Shown here: positions 60,811-64,000 of the stretch, piece after piece
Layout of the letters: every line of letters starts with the position of its first letter
Position numbering within the stretch: the stretch's first letter is position 1
DNA from: UBA2241 sp963777895
GTDB taxonomy: Bacteria; Actinomycetota; Thermoleophilia; UBA2241
DNA length: 64,000 bases
Assembly: GCA_963777895.1 (NCBI GenBank)
Contig: CAVZSF010000005.1
Coordinates: 310,001-374,000, forward strand
Direction: 5' to 3'
The notes under the pieces: model-generated
Seen by the model: only the letters and a program-made list of their open reading frames with translations
Told to the model about the DNA's origin: nothing
The model's database searches: none
Program-made: the position numbers and the translations under genes

Positions 60811-62242
60811 TTGCTCTACGCGGCGCGTTCTCTGAGTCCCCTGCCCGAGGTCCAGACGCTTCCGGTGACCTCCGTCGTGCGCGGCGCGCCGCAGGTGTGC
60901 ACCCCCGAGATGACGATCAGCGAGGCGGCGGAGATCATGGTCGCCCGGGGCCAGTCGGCCGTCCTCGTGCGCACGCGGCAGGGACTGGGCATCGTCACCG
61001 ATGTCGATCTGCGCAACAAGGTCGTGGCCGGCGGCGTCTCCCGCGACGCGCAGGTGAGCGCCATCATGTCGGCGCCGGTCCACACGATCGGCGCCGACAG
61101 CCTCGCCGCCGAGGCGAGCATCGCCATGCTCGACGCACGGCGTCGGCCACCTGCCGGTGCTGGACGAGAACGGCACGGTCGTCGGCATCGTCAGCGCGGG
61201 TGACCTCATGAGCCTGGAGGCGCGCAACCCCTTTGCGCTGCGCCACTCGATGCAGTGGGCCCGCGACGAGAGCGAGCTCGCCTCCGCGGCGAGCGAAATG
61301 CCGAAGCTGCTCGTCGACCTCCTGGACGCCCGCCTCGACGCGTCGGTGATCTGCCGGGTGCTCACGGTGCTCCACGACACTCTGACCGCACGTCTGCTCG
61401 AGCTGGCCTTTGCGCGCCACGGCGCGCCACCGGTGGACTACGCCTGGCTCGTCTTCGGAAGTGCAGCACGCAACGAGTTCACGCTCGCTTCGGACCAGGA
61501 CAACGGGCTCGCCTACTCCGACACGGACGACCCCGACGTCCACGAGTACTTCCGCTGCGTGGCGGAGGCCGTGAACAACGGCCTTGCCCGCTGCGGCATC
61601 GAGGCCGACCCCCACGGCGTTCTGGCCAGCGGTGAGATCTGGCACAGGACGCTCACCAGCTGGAAGCGCATCTTCTCGGCCTTCCTGGAAGGCGATGACG
61701 TCAAGCTCGTGCTCAACGCAAGCGTCTGCTTCGACTACCGCCAGGCGGCCGGCCAGCTGTACGTGACCCAGGCGCTGACCGATCTCATGCGCGAAGCGCC
61801 CGCACACCCTCACTTCATGCAGTGCCTCGCGCGCCTGGGCTCGGGCTTCCGCCGCAGGTGTCGGGGTTTCGGCAGAAGCTCGATCGCGTCCTCGACATCA
61901 AGCAGGGCGGTCTCCTCCCGATCCAGAACATCGCCCGCTATCACGCCCTGGCGCGCGGGATCACGATCCAGGCGACGCTGGATCGCCTGGCCGCCGTCTG
62001 CAAGGTCGATGCGGAGGGCGCCGAGTGTCGATCGTACGCTGCGCGAGGCCTACCTCACGCTGAAACAGCTGCAGCTCGAACACCACGCCGACGCCGTCCG
62101 CGAGGGGCGCAAGCCCGACAACGTCATCGACACGGACGCGCTGCGGCCGCTCACGCGCGCGAACCTCCAGGAGGCGCTTCGCGTGGTCACGGCCGCGCAG
62201 TCCCGCTTTCCGCGGCTCGCCGCAGGGTTGCGCAGCCTCTGA
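60811..62242 (+). CDS. CBS-pair / DUF294 nucleotidyltransferase-like protein, frameshifted
   Basis: About 480 residues after repair. Two CBS motifs at the N-terminus (MTISEAAEIMVARGQSAVLV, GIVTDVDLRNKVV; then HLPVLDENGTVVGIVSAGDL), followed by a DUF294 nucleotidyltransferase-like domain with VFGSAARNEFTLASDQDNGL (G-S-x2-R-x-E...S-D-x-D) and LASGEIWHRTLTSWKRIFSA, and a DUF294_C helical end (LREAYLTLKQLQLEHHADAV). A cyclic-nucleotide domain, usual in relatives, is missing. Shifts near 61135, 61845 and 62015 break the frame. Likely regulates nucleotides or is a stress signal protein; unknown. TTG start at 60811 is uncertain. Confidence 0.8.
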
Positions 62243-62326
62243 CCCGTGCTTCGGTGAACGCGCCTCGGCTCTTGCGCGCGGAGTCGGCGCTGCCGCCGGC
62301 CGCCGCGCTGCCGACTGCCTGAGGGC

Positions 62327-62362
62327 GACGAAAAGAGGGGCCCGGAGGCCCCTCTTTTCGTC
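62327..62362. terminator. Bidirectional terminator between DUF294 and module copy 3
   Basis: Perfect 16-bp stem (62327-62342 with 62347-62362) with a four-base loop and a run of A and T in the stem flanks, so it can end transcription from both sides. Convergent genes on either side support it. Confidence 0.8.
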
Positions 62363-62384
62363 GTGACGGATCTTGCCTGTCGCT

Positions 62385-63164
62385 TTACCAGCCCCAGCCG
62401 CCCCACATACCACCGAGGCCCATCCAGCCGCCGGCGCCGTAGCGCATACGGGTGGTGGTGACGGTCAGGTGGTGGTGCGTGTAGAAGGACTTCACCTGGG
62501 CGCGATGGTGAGCGCGAAGGGTCGTGAGCGCTGTCTGCGCTGTCGCGCTTGAGGGGTTGTCCCCGTACTGCTGCCACCAGGCGTTCATGTGGTTGACCAT
62601 CCTCGTGCGCATGGTGACCCAGCTGCCGAAGGCGCCGGGGTGATTGGTCATCCAGCCGGCGCCGTAGCCTGTGCCCCACATGTGGTGAGCGTCCCAGTCG
62701 TGGTCACCCATCATGCCGCCCATGTCCCAGCCGCCCCACATGCCCTCGTCGGGGCACGTCCAGACGGCGCCGCCGGCGTACTGCTCGTAGAACGCCTTCA
62801 TGTCGCTCCAGAAGGTGGTCCAGAGGTCGTGCAGGGCCTGCTGCGCCGCGGCGCTCTTGAGGTCGGCCCTATAGGTGTCGTACCACGTCTGAAGGGCCTG
62901 CTGATGAGCCGTGCGCACAGCGAGCCATGCCTGTAGCGCGTCCGGGTCGTTCGTGAGCCACTTCATGCCGAAGCTGGTGCCCCACGTCCCGGTGCCGCCC
63001 CATGTGCCGGAGCCATCCCACATGCCGCCGCCGCACCAGCTGCCGTCGTCACCGCCCATCATCCCCTGACGGGTGGTCGCCATCGCTGAGGGTGCGAGGA
63101 GGGCTATCGCGAGGGCAAGGATCACGAGGATGCCCGAGAGCGTTCCGAGTCGATGTCGCTTCAT
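62385..63164 (-). CDS. Exported Gly/Met/Trp-rich repeat protein, module copy 3
   Basis: 259 residues, about 75-80% identical by eye to copies 1 and 2, so diverged before their duplication. Signal peptide LSGILVILALAIALLAPSAM. Same two-fold repeat (MKWLTNDPDALQAWLAVRT and MWGTGYGAGWMTNHPGAFGS), Cys in WCGGGMW and WTCPDEG, and ending GGMWGGWGW. In the middle GDHDWDAHHMWG adds acidic and His residues. ATG 63164 with AGGACGG. Intact; the terminator at 62327 lies behind it. Function unknown, as for copies 1 and 2. Confidence 0.85.
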   Translation of the reverse strand: MKRHRLGTLSGILVILALAIALLAPSAMATTRQGMMGGDDGSWCGGGMWDGSGTWGGTGTWGTSFGMKWLTNDPDALQAWLAVRTAHQQALQTWYDTYRADLKSAAAQQALHDLWTTFWSDMKAFYEQYAGGAVWTCPDEGMWGGWDMGGMMGDHDWDAHHMWGTGYGAGWMTNHPGAFGSWVTMRTRMVNHMNAWWQQYGDNPSSATAQTALTTLRAHHRAQVKSFYTHHHLTVTTTRMRYGAGGWMGLGGMWGGWGW

Positions 63165-63230
63165 GTCGCTGGACCGTCCTTCCTGATTGGCAGAGAGCTG
63201 ACCGTGGTGCCGATGCCGCAACGGCGTCGG

Positions 63231-64000
63231 TCACTCACCCCAGGTGTGGTCACCGCCGCTGGTCATGCTGGTGCTGTCGTGCGTGTCGGTGGTGGTCGTC
63301 GAGTGGTCGCTGGTACCGGTCGAGGTCGACATCGAGCCGCTGTCATGCGTACCGGTGCTCGTGGAGTGATCGCCGGACGTGCCGGACGGTCTGCGAGCCG
63401 GAATGATGCGAAGCCCGTGGTGATCGCCAGCGTGTGCTGGTCCTCATGGGCTCATACCGTCGCTGCGTTCGGCGCCGTGGTGACCCCAGTCGTCATGCGC
63501 GTCGTGTCGCAGTGACTCGAGGCGAGGCGCGAAGGCCGCGAGCCGAGAGGTCATCGCGGTCGCGGCGAGCGAGCTGAGTCGCCGAGGAACGATGGGTTGC
63601 TCCACGTCACGCTGGCGATCACGCCTCCGCCTACGACCAGGGTGACAAGCGACGCGGCGCCGATCGCGATCTTGGCAGTGGCGGCCGTGGCGAGCTTGTT
63701 GAGGAGGCCGCCGGTGTGGGGCTGCTGCGCGAGGTGCGCGAGGTGCGGCGGGACCGGATGTGCGGGCAGGGCGCACGTGGGGCAGCGGCGGCATGATGTG
63801 CAGGGCCGCCGGCACGGCGAGCGGCGCCAGCACGAGGCCGAGGCTGGCGGGCGCCGGCACGTCGCCGCCGAGCTTGGCGAAGGCGGTCTTGAACGACGCC
63901 CGGGCGCGGTGCACGAGCACGTCGGCCGTGGGGCGCGAGACCTCCATGACCGCGGCGATCTCCTCGGGAGGCAGACCGTGGAGGTCCTTGAGAACGAGCG
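63231..64000 (-). CDS. ECF sigma factor with membrane helix and Ser/Thr/His/Asp tail, copy 3, 5' part outside window
   Basis: Visible from region 4 (LVLKDLHGLPPEEIAAVMEV, then RPTADVLVHRARASFKTAFA) through a Pro/Ala/His linker (PLAVPAALHIMPPLPH). A shift near 63775 restores PVPPHLAHLAQQPHTGGLLN and the transmembrane helix (IAIGAASLVTLVVGGGVIAS, then VTW). A second frame change gives the end TGTHDSGSMSTSTGTSDHST TTTDTHDSTSMTSGGDHTWG E and a stop at 63231. So the tail is Ser/Thr/Asp/His-rich instead of Ser/Gly/Trp, yet has the same place outside the membrane. Region 2 and the start lie beyond 64000. 66 bases before the exported gene. Confidence 0.75.

Overview
The window looks like a chromosome segment of a high-GC bacterium, most probably an actinobacterium. 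Pointers are a GerW-like sporulation protein, a DUF5679 zinc-ribbon protein, DUF1469/DUF3618 membrane proteins, a DUF2252 protein, many GTG/TTG starts and a tRNA with encoded CCA. A Thermoleophilia-like lineage is possible, but I cannot fix the taxon from sequence alone.

Layout. 1-6600 is mostly core: a partial HEPN-like gene, nadE-glnA, DUF5679, a DUF1469/DUF3618 pair, a DmeF-like metal exporter and a GNAT enzyme. 6600-42900 is a large accessory region around one intact tRNA-Arg(CCT) at 22408. To its left lie two 5' half-copies of the tRNA with their upstream flank (6677, 11411). To its right lie two 3' half-copies with their downstream flank (41657, 42768). All four break at the anticodon loop. 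Four remnants of one tyrosine-integrase family (9.4-10.0, 15.7, 17.2 and 19.0-19.7 kb) lie on the left side. This reads as repeated element accretion at one tRNA. The cargo includes metal-stress genes (CDF transporter, SHOCT protein, CadR-like regulator, ArsC) and, right of the tRNA, likely defence genes: SIR2-HEPN, an HNH protein, AbiE, and a beta-lactamase-fold protein beside a PD-(D/E)XK-like protein. A nitrilase and permease lie opposite a double TetR regulator. 42900-64000 returns to more ordinary genes: a nucleotidyltransferase with a CDP-alcohol phosphotransferase, an RsbW-like kinase, DUF2252, a two-component system, a giant repeat protein of about 6.4 kb and a CBS/DUF294 protein.

The most unusual content is a three-copy module (12.6-15.7 kb minus strand; 37.3-40.8 kb plus strand; 62.4-64.0 kb minus strand, cut by the window edge). 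Each copy has an ECF-type sigma factor with an Ala/Pro/His linker, a transmembrane helix and a low-complexity exported tail, followed by an exported Gly/Met/Trp-rich protein built of two similar halves. In the two complete copies a small exported Ser/Gly/Trp protein precedes the sigma gene, and a CadR/PbrR-type MerR regulator is divergent from it across a promoter with a 19-bp spacer. I propose a heavy-metal-responsive cell-surface system that I do not recognise.

Many accessory genes, and a few outside the accessory region, carry single-base frameshifts relative to obvious continuations in another frame. Some may be genuine decay and some may be indel errors of an error-prone assembly. I annotate the repaired extent and say so in each entry.
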